The translations under genes were made by a program, and so were the position numbers. Positions 1-5,470 of a stretch of 5,470 nucleotides of DNA are shown here, piece by piece (the first letter of the stretch is position 1; each line of letters begins with the position of its first letter). The notes beneath the pieces were generated by a model that saw only the letters and a program-made list of their open reading frames with translations, did no database searches and was not told the DNA's origin. The DNA is from an uncultured Lachnospiraceae bacterium. Its GTDB lineage: Bacteria > Bacillota > Clostridia > Lachnospirales > Lachnospiraceae. Location of the stretch: contig USSP01000139.1 of NCBI GenBank assembly GCA_900557385.1, positions 1 through 5,470 on the forward strand, in the 5' to 3' direction.

Positions 1-1
1 T

Positions 2-1384
2 TCACAGGCAGATCTGATTTCCTATGGCATGGGAGAAAAATCCATTGTAGAAATTGCAGATGGATTAAATGCCGGTATTGATGTAAAGGATTTAACGTAT
101 ATTCCGGGAACGGTTTATAAAACCAAAGATCTTTCCAGTTTATATGAGCCTGTGCTTCTGCCCACGTATGGGGAGATGGTGCAGGACAAGGCAAAGTATG
201 CGGAAAGCTTCCGGATCCAATATGAAAATACAGATCCCTTTACCGGCAAAAATCTGGTAGAGGGCTACGATCACGGGATTTATGTAGTACAAAATCCGCC
301 CTCGGAACCATTAACCATGCAGGAAATGGATGATATATACGATCTGCCCTATATGCGCACCTATCATCCCAGCTATGAAGCAGCGGGAGGCGTTCCGGCT
401 ATAGAGGAAATTCGGTTTTCCCTGACCAGCAACCGGGGATGTTTCGGAGGCTGCAGCTTTTGTGCCCTGACCTTCCATCAGGGGCGTACGGTACAGGTAC
501 GTAGTCATGAGTCGATTATCAAGGAAGCCAAATTGATGACCCAGGATCCGGCATTCAAGGGATATCTCCATGATGTGGGGGGACCAACTGCGAATTTCCG
601 TCACCCCTCCTGTGAAAAACAGCTTCGTGTGGGCGTCTGTAAGAATAAACAATGTCTTTTTCCCAAGCCCTGCGCGAACCTGACTGTCGACCATCAGGAT
701 TACTTAAAGCTTCTCCGCAGTTTACGGGCACTTCCGGGAGTAAAAAAGGTCTTTGTCCGATCCGGAATCCGCTTTGATTATCTTATGGCCGACCCGGATG
801 ATACTTTTTTCAGAGAATTGATTAAATACCATGTCAGCGGCCAGCTACGTGTGGCACCGGAGCATATTTCCAATCGCGTGCTTAAGCTTATGGGCAAACC
901 GGAAAATCAGGTATACCGGAAGTTTTTGGAGAAATATGACCGGCTGAATCAACAGATGCATTTGAAACAGTACGCAGTTCCTTATCTCATGAGTTCCCAT
1001 CCGGGCTCCACATTAAAGGAAGCCATTGAACTGGCGGAATATCTCCGGGATCTGGGGTATATGCCGGAGCAGGTACAGGATTTCTATCCTACGCCATCCA
1101 CGGTGTCTACGGTGATGTATTACACGGGGATTGATCCCCGGACAGGTGAAAAGGTGTTTGTATGCCGCAATCCGCATGAGAAAGCGATGCAGCGTGCATT
1201 GATTCAATATCGTGATCCTTTGAACTATGATCTGGTCAAAGAAGCGTTGTTAAAGGCAGGACGGGCAGATCTGATCGGTTTCGGAGAGAAATGTCTGATT
1301 CCTCCCCGGAAGATGGAAAAGAAGGCAGGTTTCCATAAAACGAAAAAGACAACAAATAACAGAAAGGCAACACATAAGAAATGA
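2..1384 (+). CDS. ygiQ: YgiQ-family radical SAM protein, 5' end outside the window
   Basis: This is the C-terminal 460 residues of a YgiQ (UPF0313) radical SAM protein. The frame is open from base 2 (reading SQADLISYGMGEKS), so the ATG at 29 is internal and the true start lies upstream. Family members are usually about 600-740 residues, so roughly the N-terminal quarter to third is missing. The radical SAM signature CFGGCSFC (CX3CX2C, binding a 4Fe-4S cluster that cleaves S-adenosylmethionine) is encoded at 440-463. A second cysteine group follows, with Cys codons at 611, 638, 653 and 671, the last two in the context CLFPKPC. The C-terminal part (about 1090-1310, including YYTGIDP and GFGEKCLIPP) looks like the conserved YgiQ tail (DUF3362). 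The protein ends in a Lys-rich tail from about 1309. Its substrate is not established. The stop codon overlaps the next gene by four bases (ATGA). Family assignment is very secure; the reaction is unknown. Confidence 0.95.
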   Translation, partial: SQADLISYGMGEKSIVEIADGLNAGIDVKDLTYIPGTVYKTKDLSSLYEPVLLPTYGEMVQDKAKYAESFRIQYENTDPFTGKNLVEGYDHGIYVVQNPPSEPLTMQEMDDIYDLPYMRTYHPSYEAAGGVPAIEEIRFSLTSNRGCFGGCSFCALTFHQGRTVQVRSHESIIKEAKLMTQDPAFKGYLHDVGGPTANFRHPSCEKQLRVGVCKNKQCLFPKPCANLTVDHQDYLKLLRSLRALPGVKKVFVRSGIRFDYLMADPDDTFFRELIKYHVSGQLRVAPEHISNRVLKLMGKPENQVYRKFLEKYDRLNQQMHLKQYAVPYLMSSHPGSTLKEAIELAEYLRDLGYMPEQVQDFYPTPSTVSTVMYYTGIDPRTGEKVFVCRNPHEKAMQRALIQYRDPLNYDLVKEALLKAGRADLIGFGEKCLIPPRKMEKKAGFHKTKKTTNNRKATHKK

Positions 1385-1947
1385 TAAGAAATCGTATCTC
1401 AAAGGGACAATATGGTTATATGCAATACCAGAAAAAATTCACGATGATTCGTTCCATCACTTATTTTGGTCTGTCTCTGGCCATTTATATTTTAGGAAGA
1501 ATTTCCACAGGCACGAATGCCAACCTTCTGTCCATTGTGGCTGTTCTGGGGTGTCTTCCTTCCAGTAAGAGTCTGGTGAATGCGATTATGTTTCTCCGTG
1601 CCAAGGAATGCAGTGAAGCTTTACATGAAAAGATTGAACCGGCAGTGGGAGACCTGGATGGTGGTTATGATTTTCTGCTGACCTCTTATTCTGCCAACTT
1701 TGCTTTGAGCCATGTGGTGATTCGGGGAAATAATCTTTGCGGCATCACAGAGGATCCCAAGTGTGATGTGGCGAAGGCGCAGCAGCATCTGGATGATCTG
1801 TTCCGACAGAATGCCTTTAAAGGAATGACCTTTAAAATCTTTACGGAGGCGGGAAAATATACGGAACGTCTGCAACAGCTGCAGAAGCTGGAGAAAAGCG
1901 GTCAGGAAGATGAAATGCTACAGCTTGTGGAGAATATTTCTTTATGA
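1381..1947 (+). CDS. Conserved-looking hypothetical protein with two N-terminal membrane helices
   Basis: I do not recognise a named family. The 188-residue product has two hydrophobic stretches, about residues 26-42 (ITYFGLSLAIYILG) and 47-60 (ANLLSIVAVLGCLP, possibly extending to 72). A soluble, charged C-terminal part of about 115 residues follows. The basic residues before helix 1 (KKF, R24) and the R/K residues after helix 2 suggest a hairpin with both ends in the cytoplasm. The C-terminal part ends in a helical Gln/Glu/Lys-rich segment (RLQQLQKLEKSGQEDEML). The start at 1381 overlaps the ygiQ stop as ATGA, with AGAAAGG at 1361-1367, a rather distant site. ATG 1420, preceded by AAAGGGA at 1401-1407, would remove 13 polar residues and is an equally plausible start; ATG 1444 is possible too. 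The gene is itself coupled to the downstream pseudouridine synthase by another ATGA overlap. That it is a real gene is well supported by length, spacing and composition; its function is unknown. Confidence 0.85.
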   Translation: MIRNRISKGQYGYMQYQKKFTMIRSITYFGLSLAIYILGRISTGTNANLLSIVAVLGCLPSSKSLVNAIMFLRAKECSEALHEKIEPAVGDLDGGYDFLLTSYSANFALSHVVIRGNNLCGITEDPKCDVAKAQQHLDDLFRQNAFKGMTFKIFTEAGKYTERLQQLQKLEKSGQEDEMLQLVENISL

Positions 1948-3017
1948 GAACCTTTACCATTGGTGCCAATGAGGCAGGGCAGCGCTTTGACAAATACTTG
2001 CATAAGCTTCTGCCGGAGGCAGGAAATTCGTTCCTGTATAAAATGTTACGGAAAAAGAACATCACCCTGAATAATGGGAAAGCCCAGGGGAATGAACTGT
2101 TAAATTCCGGAGATACGGTCAATATCTTTTTTGCAGAGGAAACCTTTCTCAAATTTGCAGGAAACCATGCTCCGGAGCAGGATGGTCAGGACAATGGGGC
2201 TGTCACCGAATACCGGAAAGCCTATGAAACCCTGAACAGCCATAAGAGAAAGCCGGTGGTGCTTCTTGAGACACCGGATTTCCTTCTGGCAGATAAACCG
2301 GCAGGAATTCTCACACAGAAATCGGTTCCGGAGGATTCCTCCATGAATGAATGGCTGATTGGTTATCTGCTGGAAACAGGAGCAATCACGGCAAAGCAGC
2401 TCGCCACCTTTCATCCTTCCGTATGTAACCGGCTTGACCGAAATACCAGCGGACTGGTTCTGTGCGGCAAAAGTCTTGCCGGATCGCAGCTGCTTAGCCA
2501 ATTAATCCGCGAACGGAAAATTGGGAAATTTTATCGAACCATCGTAAAGGGAACCGTTGAAAAAAGCAGCTCCATAGAAGGCTTTTTATATAAGGATGCG
2601 CATATGAACCAGGTAACGGTTTACCGGAACCGGGATCAGGCAAAGGTAGAACATCAAAAAGGGTTATCGGCTATTAAGACTTCCTATCAGCCGTTAAAGA
2701 CCTTCCGGATCAAGAGACAGCCCTTTACTTATCTGGAAATCCAGCTTCACACCGGAAAATCCCATCAGATTCGTGCACATCTGGCATCCATCGGACATCC
2801 CATCCTGGGGGATACCAAGTATGGAGATCCCGCATGCAACCTTATAGCACAGAAGGTCTATCATTTACCGTACCAGTTATTGCATGCCTACCGGATTACC
2901 TTCCCGGAAATGACGCAGTTGGGGAAGGAATTAAGCGGAAGGTCGGTGATCGCTCCGTTGCCGCCTGTCTTTTCCCGGATTCTGGCTGACGGAGAGCAAA
3001 AAGAAAACGGCGTATAA
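1944..3017 (+). CDS. RluA-family RNA pseudouridine synthase with S4 domain
   Basis: The 357-residue enzyme is predicted to isomerise specific uridines to pseudouridine in structured RNA, most likely 23S rRNA as for RluC and RluD. An N-terminal S4-like RNA-binding domain covers about residues 1-65 (QRFDKYLHKLLPEA, then a LNNGK turn). A polar linker of about 35-40 residues leads to the catalytic domain (about 105-345). That domain shows KPAG near residue 118, the catalytic motif RLDRNTSG with Asp165 as the expected nucleophile (codon 2436-2438), and the conserved TGKSHQIRAHL block starting at residue 270, followed by HPILGDTKYGD. The residue before RLD is Asn rather than the more usual His. The start is set by GGAGAA at 1929-1934 and by the ATGA overlap with the preceding gene. 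Which uridines are modified cannot be told from sequence, so I give no gene symbol. Length and motif order fit a complete, functional enzyme. Confidence 0.95.
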   Translation: MRTFTIGANEAGQRFDKYLHKLLPEAGNSFLYKMLRKKNITLNNGKAQGNELLNSGDTVNIFFAEETFLKFAGNHAPEQDGQDNGAVTEYRKAYETLNSHKRKPVVLLETPDFLLADKPAGILTQKSVPEDSSMNEWLIGYLLETGAITAKQLATFHPSVCNRLDRNTSGLVLCGKSLAGSQLLSQLIRERKIGKFYRTIVKGTVEKSSSIEGFLYKDAHMNQVTVYRNRDQAKVEHQKGLSAIKTSYQPLKTFRIKRQPFTYLEIQLHTGKSHQIRAHLASIGHPILGDTKYGDPACNLIAQKVYHLPYQLLHAYRITFPEMTQLGKELSGRSVIAPLPPVFSRILADGEQKENGV

Positions 3018-3018
3018 C

Positions 3019-3023
3019 AGGAG
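3019..3023 (+). promoter_or_regulatory. Ribosome binding site of recU
   Basis: AGGAG lies immediately after the TAA of the pseudouridine synthase gene and 8 bases before ATG 3032. It is the best Shine-Dalgarno match in the window, and it fixes the recU start even though the product is shorter at the N-terminus than Bacillus RecU. Confidence 0.85.
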
Positions 3024-3031
3024 ACTTTTTC

Positions 3032-3565
3032 ATGGCAACATGGAATTCAAGAGGATTGAGGGGTTCCACACTGGAGGATCTCATCAATCGTACCAACGAA
3101 AAATATTTAGAGAGCGGACTGGCGTTAATTCAGAAAATTCCCACGCCGATCACGCCGATTAAAATTGATAAAGAGAGCCGTCATATTACACTGGCATATT
3201 TCGACCAGAAGAGTACGGTGGACTATATCGGAGCCGTTCAGGGGATTCCGGTCTGTTTCGATGCAAAGGAATGTCAGTCAGATACCTTTGCCCTGAAAAA
3301 TATCCATGAGCATCAGGTGAAATTTATGCAGGATTTTGAGAAACAGGGCGGCATCGCCTTTTTTCTGATCTATTATACCTCCAAGGATCTTTTTTATTAT
3401 CTGCCTTTGGAGATGCTTCTGTTTTTCTGGGAGCGTGCAGCCAAGGGCGGACGGAAGAGCTTCCGCTACGAGGAGTTAAATCCAGCCTATATTTTGCCAA
3501 AAAAGAACGGGGTTCTTGTTCCTTATCTGGATATTTTGCAAAAAGATCTGGAAGATCGTGATTAA
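3032..3565 (+). CDS. recU: Holliday junction resolvase RecU
   Basis: RecU cuts four-way DNA junctions in homologous recombination and chromosome segregation, working with RuvAB in Firmicutes. The 177-residue product carries the family landmarks in order: SRG...STLED near residues 6-16; PTPITPIKI at 37-45; then a PD-(D/E)XK nuclease core STVDYIG, CFDAKE and LKNIHEHQVKFM. Comparison from memory with B. subtilis RecU places Asp64, Asp77 and Lys79 at the positions of its catalytic Asp88, Glu101 and Lys103, with identical spacing (13 and 15). Glu101 is thus replaced by Asp, which the nuclease fold allows. The N-terminus is about 25-30 residues shorter than the roughly 206-residue Bacillus protein. 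The lost part precedes the conserved fold, and the AGGAG site supports this start. In Bacillus recU sits beside ponA (PBP1); here it closes an RNA-modification cluster and precedes the his operon. No LexA-type box is visible upstream. Confidence 0.96.
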   Translation: MATWNSRGLRGSTLEDLINRTNEKYLESGLALIQKIPTPITPIKIDKESRHITLAYFDQKSTVDYIGAVQGIPVCFDAKECQSDTFALKNIHEHQVKFMQDFEKQGGIAFFLIYYTSKDLFYYLPLEMLLFFWERAAKGGRKSFRYEELNPAYILPKKNGVLVPYLDILQKDLEDRD

Positions 3566-3579
3566 TTTCACAGATAGAA

Positions 3580-3608
3580 TTGACAGAAACACAACTTTTC
3601 TATATACT
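3580..3608 (+). promoter_or_regulatory. Sigma-A type promoter for the his operon
   Basis: The -35 box TTGACA (3580-3585) matches consensus exactly. A 17-base spacer is followed by TATACT (3603-3608), one mismatch from TATAAT. Transcription would start near 3614-3616, giving a leader of about 55 bases before the hisZ ATG at 3670. The strength of the match suggests that control comes from a repressor rather than from a weak promoter. Confidence 0.85.
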
Positions 3609-3617
3609 ACAAATAGT

Positions 3618-3651
3618 TTCACTTGCTAACACGTTACTATGGTAAAGTGAA
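3618..3651 (+). promoter_or_regulatory. Dyad sequences just downstream of the his promoter, possible operator
   Basis: Three overlapping inverted repeats lie at about +3 to +36 of the predicted transcript. TTCACTT (3618-3624) pairs with AAGTGAA (3645-3651). TAAC (3627-3630) and GTTA (3633-3636) form a compact near-palindrome TAACACGTTA. TTAC (3634-3637) pairs with GTAA (3642-3645) around TATG. The position right after the start site is typical of a repressor operator. One candidate regulator known from Firmicutes is the TrpR-like YerC/HisR protein proposed for histidine genes; this link is inference, not read from the sequence. The outer arms could instead form a weak RNA hairpin. Confidence 0.4.
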
Positions 3652-3669
3652 TAAGGAAAGGCTGATAGA

Positions 3670-4785
3670 ATGATGAATCAACGTTTGTTACATACACCGG
3701 AAGGTGTCCGGGATATTTACGGTTCCGAATATGCCCGCAAGCTTTCTGTACAGAATACTCTGTTGGGGCAGTTCCGGCTTTATGGATTTGAGGATATCCA
3801 GACACCGACCTTTGAGTTTTTTGATGTATTTTCCAGTGAAATCGGTACAACACCCTCCAAAGAGTTATACAAATTCTTTGACAAAGAAGGGAACACGCTG
3901 GTGCTTCGACCGGATTTCACCCCTTCCATGGCCCGGTGTGCTGCCAAGTATTTTATGGAGGAACAGAAACCGATCCGTTTCTGTTATGCGGGAAATACCT
4001 TTACCAACACCTCCAATTTACAGGGTAAATTAAAGGAAGTGACCCAGCTGGGTGTGGAACTGATCGGAGATGACTCTGTTTATGCGGATGCAGAAATGCT
4101 TTGCATGGTCATCCATTCCTTAAAGGCAATCGGACTTACCAAATTTCAGGTAAGCATCGGAGAGGTGGAATTTTTCAAGGGAATCTGCGAGGATGCAGGA
4201 CTGGATGAAGAGACCGAACTGGCTCTTCGGGATTTCATTTCCACGAAAAACTACTTCGGAGCAAGAGATCTTCTGATGGAGCGTCAGATCAAACCGGAGG
4301 ATATGGAAGTACTGTTAAAGTCAGCGGATCTGTTCGGAGATCTGAATTCTCTTAAAGAGGCCCGTGCCCTGGCCAATCATGCCCGTTCTCTGGCTGCAAT
4401 CGATCGTCTGGAACAGGTGTATGAGGTGTTGAAGCTTTATGGGGTGGAGGAGTATGTCTCCTTTGACTTAGGGATGCTTTCCAAATATAATTATTATACA
4501 GGAATCATTTTTAAGGCTTACACTTACGGCATTGGTGATGCCATCGTAAAAGGAGGCCGTTATGATTCTCTGCTTTCCCGTTTCGGCAAAGAAGCACCGG
4601 CAATCGGCTGTGCAGTGGTTATTGATGATGTGATGGAAGCACTGAAACGTCAGGAAATCCCTGTTCCTGTTCCGGAAACGAAACAGGTTTTGACATATCA
4701 TGCGGATGATTTCGAGGAAGTGCTTCAACAGGCTACCAAGCTGCGTGAAAACGGCGTGGCAGTAGAGTTAAGACCGGCAGATTGA
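3670..4785 (+). CDS. hisZ: ATP phosphoribosyltransferase regulatory subunit HisZ
   Basis: HisZ pairs with short-form HisG to make active ATP phosphoribosyltransferase, the first, feedback-controlled step of histidine synthesis. The 371-residue product has the class II histidyl-tRNA synthetase fold: TPEGVRD at residues 9-15, RPDFTPSMAR from 80, a motif-2-like segment AGNTFTNT (107-114) and LGVELIG, YYTG at 275-278, and KGGRYD at 294-299. It lacks synthetase catalytic residues. The motif 2 Arg is replaced (F111-T112, where HisRS has FR), and the motif 3 LER is replaced by IDD (about 318-320). The anticodon-binding domain is also absent, so it is HisZ and not HisS. The protein stops shortly after a first beta-alpha-beta of the C-terminal extension (VLTYHADD to VELRPAD), about 20 residues short of the 391-residue B. 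subtilis protein but longer than the 328-residue L. lactis one. The start at 3670 follows AAGGAAAGG (3653-3661); ATG 3673 is an alternative. hisG follows after 67 bases. Confidence 0.95.
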   Translation: MMNQRLLHTPEGVRDIYGSEYARKLSVQNTLLGQFRLYGFEDIQTPTFEFFDVFSSEIGTTPSKELYKFFDKEGNTLVLRPDFTPSMARCAAKYFMEEQKPIRFCYAGNTFTNTSNLQGKLKEVTQLGVELIGDDSVYADAEMLCMVIHSLKAIGLTKFQVSIGEVEFFKGICEDAGLDEETELALRDFISTKNYFGARDLLMERQIKPEDMEVLLKSADLFGDLNSLKEARALANHARSLAAIDRLEQVYEVLKLYGVEEYVSFDLGMLSKYNYYTGIIFKAYTYGIGDAIVKGGRYDSLLSRFGKEAPAIGCAVVIDDVMEALKRQEIPVPVPETKQVLTYHADDFEEVLQQATKLRENGVAVELRPAD

Positions 4786-4796
4786 TCAACTGGTAG

Positions 4797-4813
4797 ACAT
4801 AATATAGTTATGT
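4797..4813 (+). repeat. Small AT-rich inverted repeat between hisZ and hisG
   Basis: ACATAA (4797-4802) and TTATGT (4808-4813) are perfect inverted arms around TATAG. It is too weak and lacks the T-tract of an intrinsic terminator. It is followed directly by the palindromes GTTAAC (4812-4817) and CACGTG (4818-4823). The 67-base gap holds no other gene. A poor promoter reading (TTGATC at 4782, 15-base spacer, TATAGT at 4803) overlaps the repeat. The role is unknown; it may be a protein-binding site or chance in AT-rich sequence. Confidence 0.4.
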
Positions 4814-4852
4814 TAACCACGTGCATGAATAGGGGAAAGGTTAAAGAAAATC

Positions 4853-5470
4853 ATGAGTGAAGTAAGATATATTACCTTTGCGTTAGGCAAGGGAAGGCTG
4901 GCAGAGCGAACCCTGGAACTATTGGAAGAAATCGGGATCACCTGCGAGGAGATGAAGGATAAAAAGACCCGTAAGCTGATCTTCGTCAATGAAGAGCAGA
5001 AACTGAAATTTTTCCTGTCAAAGGGTCCGGATGTGCCCACTTATGTGGAATACGGGGCAGCCGATATCGGAGTGGTAGGTAAGGATACGATTCTGGAGGA
5101 AAACAGGCGTGTGTATGAGGTGCTGGATCTTGGGTACGGAAAGTGCAAGATGTGTGTGTGCGGACCGGCATCAGCCAGAGAATTACTGCAGCATCATGAA
5201 ATGATCCGCGTGGCAAGCAAATATCCCAATATAGCGAAGGATTATTTTTATAATAAAAAACATCAGACCGTGGATATTATCAAATTAAACGGTTCTGTGG
5301 AGCTTGGCCCGATTGTAGGTCTTTCCGATGTGATCGTGGATATTGTGGAAACCGGATCGACCCTACGGGAGAACGGTCTTGAGGTATTAGAAGAGATCTG
5401 TCCGTTATCTGCCAGAATGATTGTGAATCAGGTCAGCATGCAGATGGAAACAGAGCGGATCCGCAGCCTG
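4853..5470 (+). CDS. hisG: ATP phosphoribosyltransferase catalytic subunit HisG, short form, 3' end outside the window
   Basis: The frame from ATG 4853 stays open for 206 codons to the last base of the window. The product condenses ATP and phosphoribosyl pyrophosphate to phosphoribosyl-ATP. It begins MSEVRYITFALGKGRLAERT, the typical HisG N-terminus. It continues with VEYGAADIGVVGKD (about residues 65-78) and ASKYPNIAKDYF near 121-132. Near residues 163-171 it has the phosphoribosyl pyrophosphate-binding loop DIVETGSTL, followed by RENGLEVLEEI. Short-form HisG proteins are about 200-215 residues and lack the C-terminal regulatory domain, so probably only a few codons are missing; a long form cannot be formally excluded. 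The hisZ gene directly upstream supports the short form. The ribosome site is AGGGGAAAGG (4831-4840), whose AAAGG ends 12 bases before the start, rather far. An in-frame TGA at 4826-4828 with no other start codon after it makes ATG 4853 the only reasonable start. Confidence 0.96.
   Translation, partial: MSEVRYITFALGKGRLAERTLELLEEIGITCEEMKDKKTRKLIFVNEEQKLKFFLSKGPDVPTYVEYGAADIGVVGKDTILEENRRVYEVLDLGYGKCKMCVCGPASARELLQHHEMIRVASKYPNIAKDYFYNKKHQTVDIIKLNGSVELGPIVGLSDVIVDIVETGSTLRENGLEVLEEICPLSARMIVNQVSMQMETERIRSL

Noticed and set aside
311..694. Open frame of 127 codons on the minus strand within ygiQ
   Set aside because: It lies antisense to the radical SAM motif region, has no family resemblance and has no start signals; the same applies to the other minus-strand frames at 1841-2152, 2100-2501 and 4813-5216.
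3144..3162. Tandem ACGCCGAT(C/T) repeat in recU
   Set aside because: It encodes the conserved TPITPI segment of RecU, so coding constraint explains it.
3609..3669. T-box or histidine attenuator leader before hisZ
   Set aside because: The leader is only about 55 bases, with no specifier loop, no T-box core sequence, no run of His codons and no terminator hairpin with T-tract.
3704..4033. Open frame of 109 codons on the + strand inside hisZ
   Set aside because: It is out of frame with the clearly homologous HisZ sequence, has no ribosome site and has an unconvincing composition.
3670..4785. Histidyl-tRNA synthetase (HisS)
   Set aside because: The catalytic arginines of motifs 2 and 3 and the anticodon-binding domain are missing, and hisG lies directly downstream.
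4810..4860. Possible 16-codon leader peptide overlapping the hisG start
   Set aside because: It has no ribosome binding site of its own and only one His codon, and it is explained by chance between the hisZ stop and the hisG start.
1..5470. Mobile element, CRISPR array, phage defence or other undescribed system
   Set aside because: All genes but one belong to well-known housekeeping families, with even composition, no terminal repeats, no transposase or integrase and no spaced repeats.

Overview
The window looks like an ordinary chromosomal segment of a Firmicute, most likely a gut Clostridia of the Lachnospiraceae type. The reasons are a RecU-type Holliday junction resolvase (a Firmicutes/Mollicutes enzyme), the split HisZ plus short-form HisG ATP phosphoribosyltransferase, moderate GC, AGGAG-type ribosome binding sites and a textbook sigma-A promoter. 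The assignment below family level is inference. All genes lie on the + strand, and coding density is very high.

Region 1 (1-3565) is a tightly packed four-gene cluster: the 3' part of a YgiQ-family radical SAM protein, a small two-helix membrane-anchored protein of unknown function, an RluA-family pseudouridine synthase with an S4 domain, and RecU. The first three genes are joined by two 4-base ATGA stop/start overlaps, and recU follows 14 bases after the synthase with a strong AGGAG site. This points to one transcript with translational coupling. The themes are RNA modification and DNA recombination, with no single shared pathway.

Region 2 (3566-3669) is a 104-base intergenic region with a near-consensus promoter (TTGACA, 17-base spacer, TATACT). 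Just downstream of the predicted transcription start are overlapping dyad sequences that could be an operator. No T-box leader and no clear intrinsic terminator are visible.

Region 3 (3670-5470) is the beginning of a histidine biosynthesis operon: hisZ, a 67-base gap with a small inverted repeat, and hisG, which runs off the end of the window. HisZ is a HisRS-like protein without synthetase catalytic residues; together with the short HisG it forms the first enzyme of histidine synthesis. HisZ ends early in its C-terminal extension, and a variant of the TAAC-ACGT element found before hisZ recurs before hisG.

I found no mobile element, CRISPR array, tRNA/rRNA gene or convincing undescribed system. 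The points most worth a second look are the putative his operator pair, the short HisZ C-terminus, the unknown membrane protein coupled to the pseudouridine synthase, and the cysteine cluster of the YgiQ protein.
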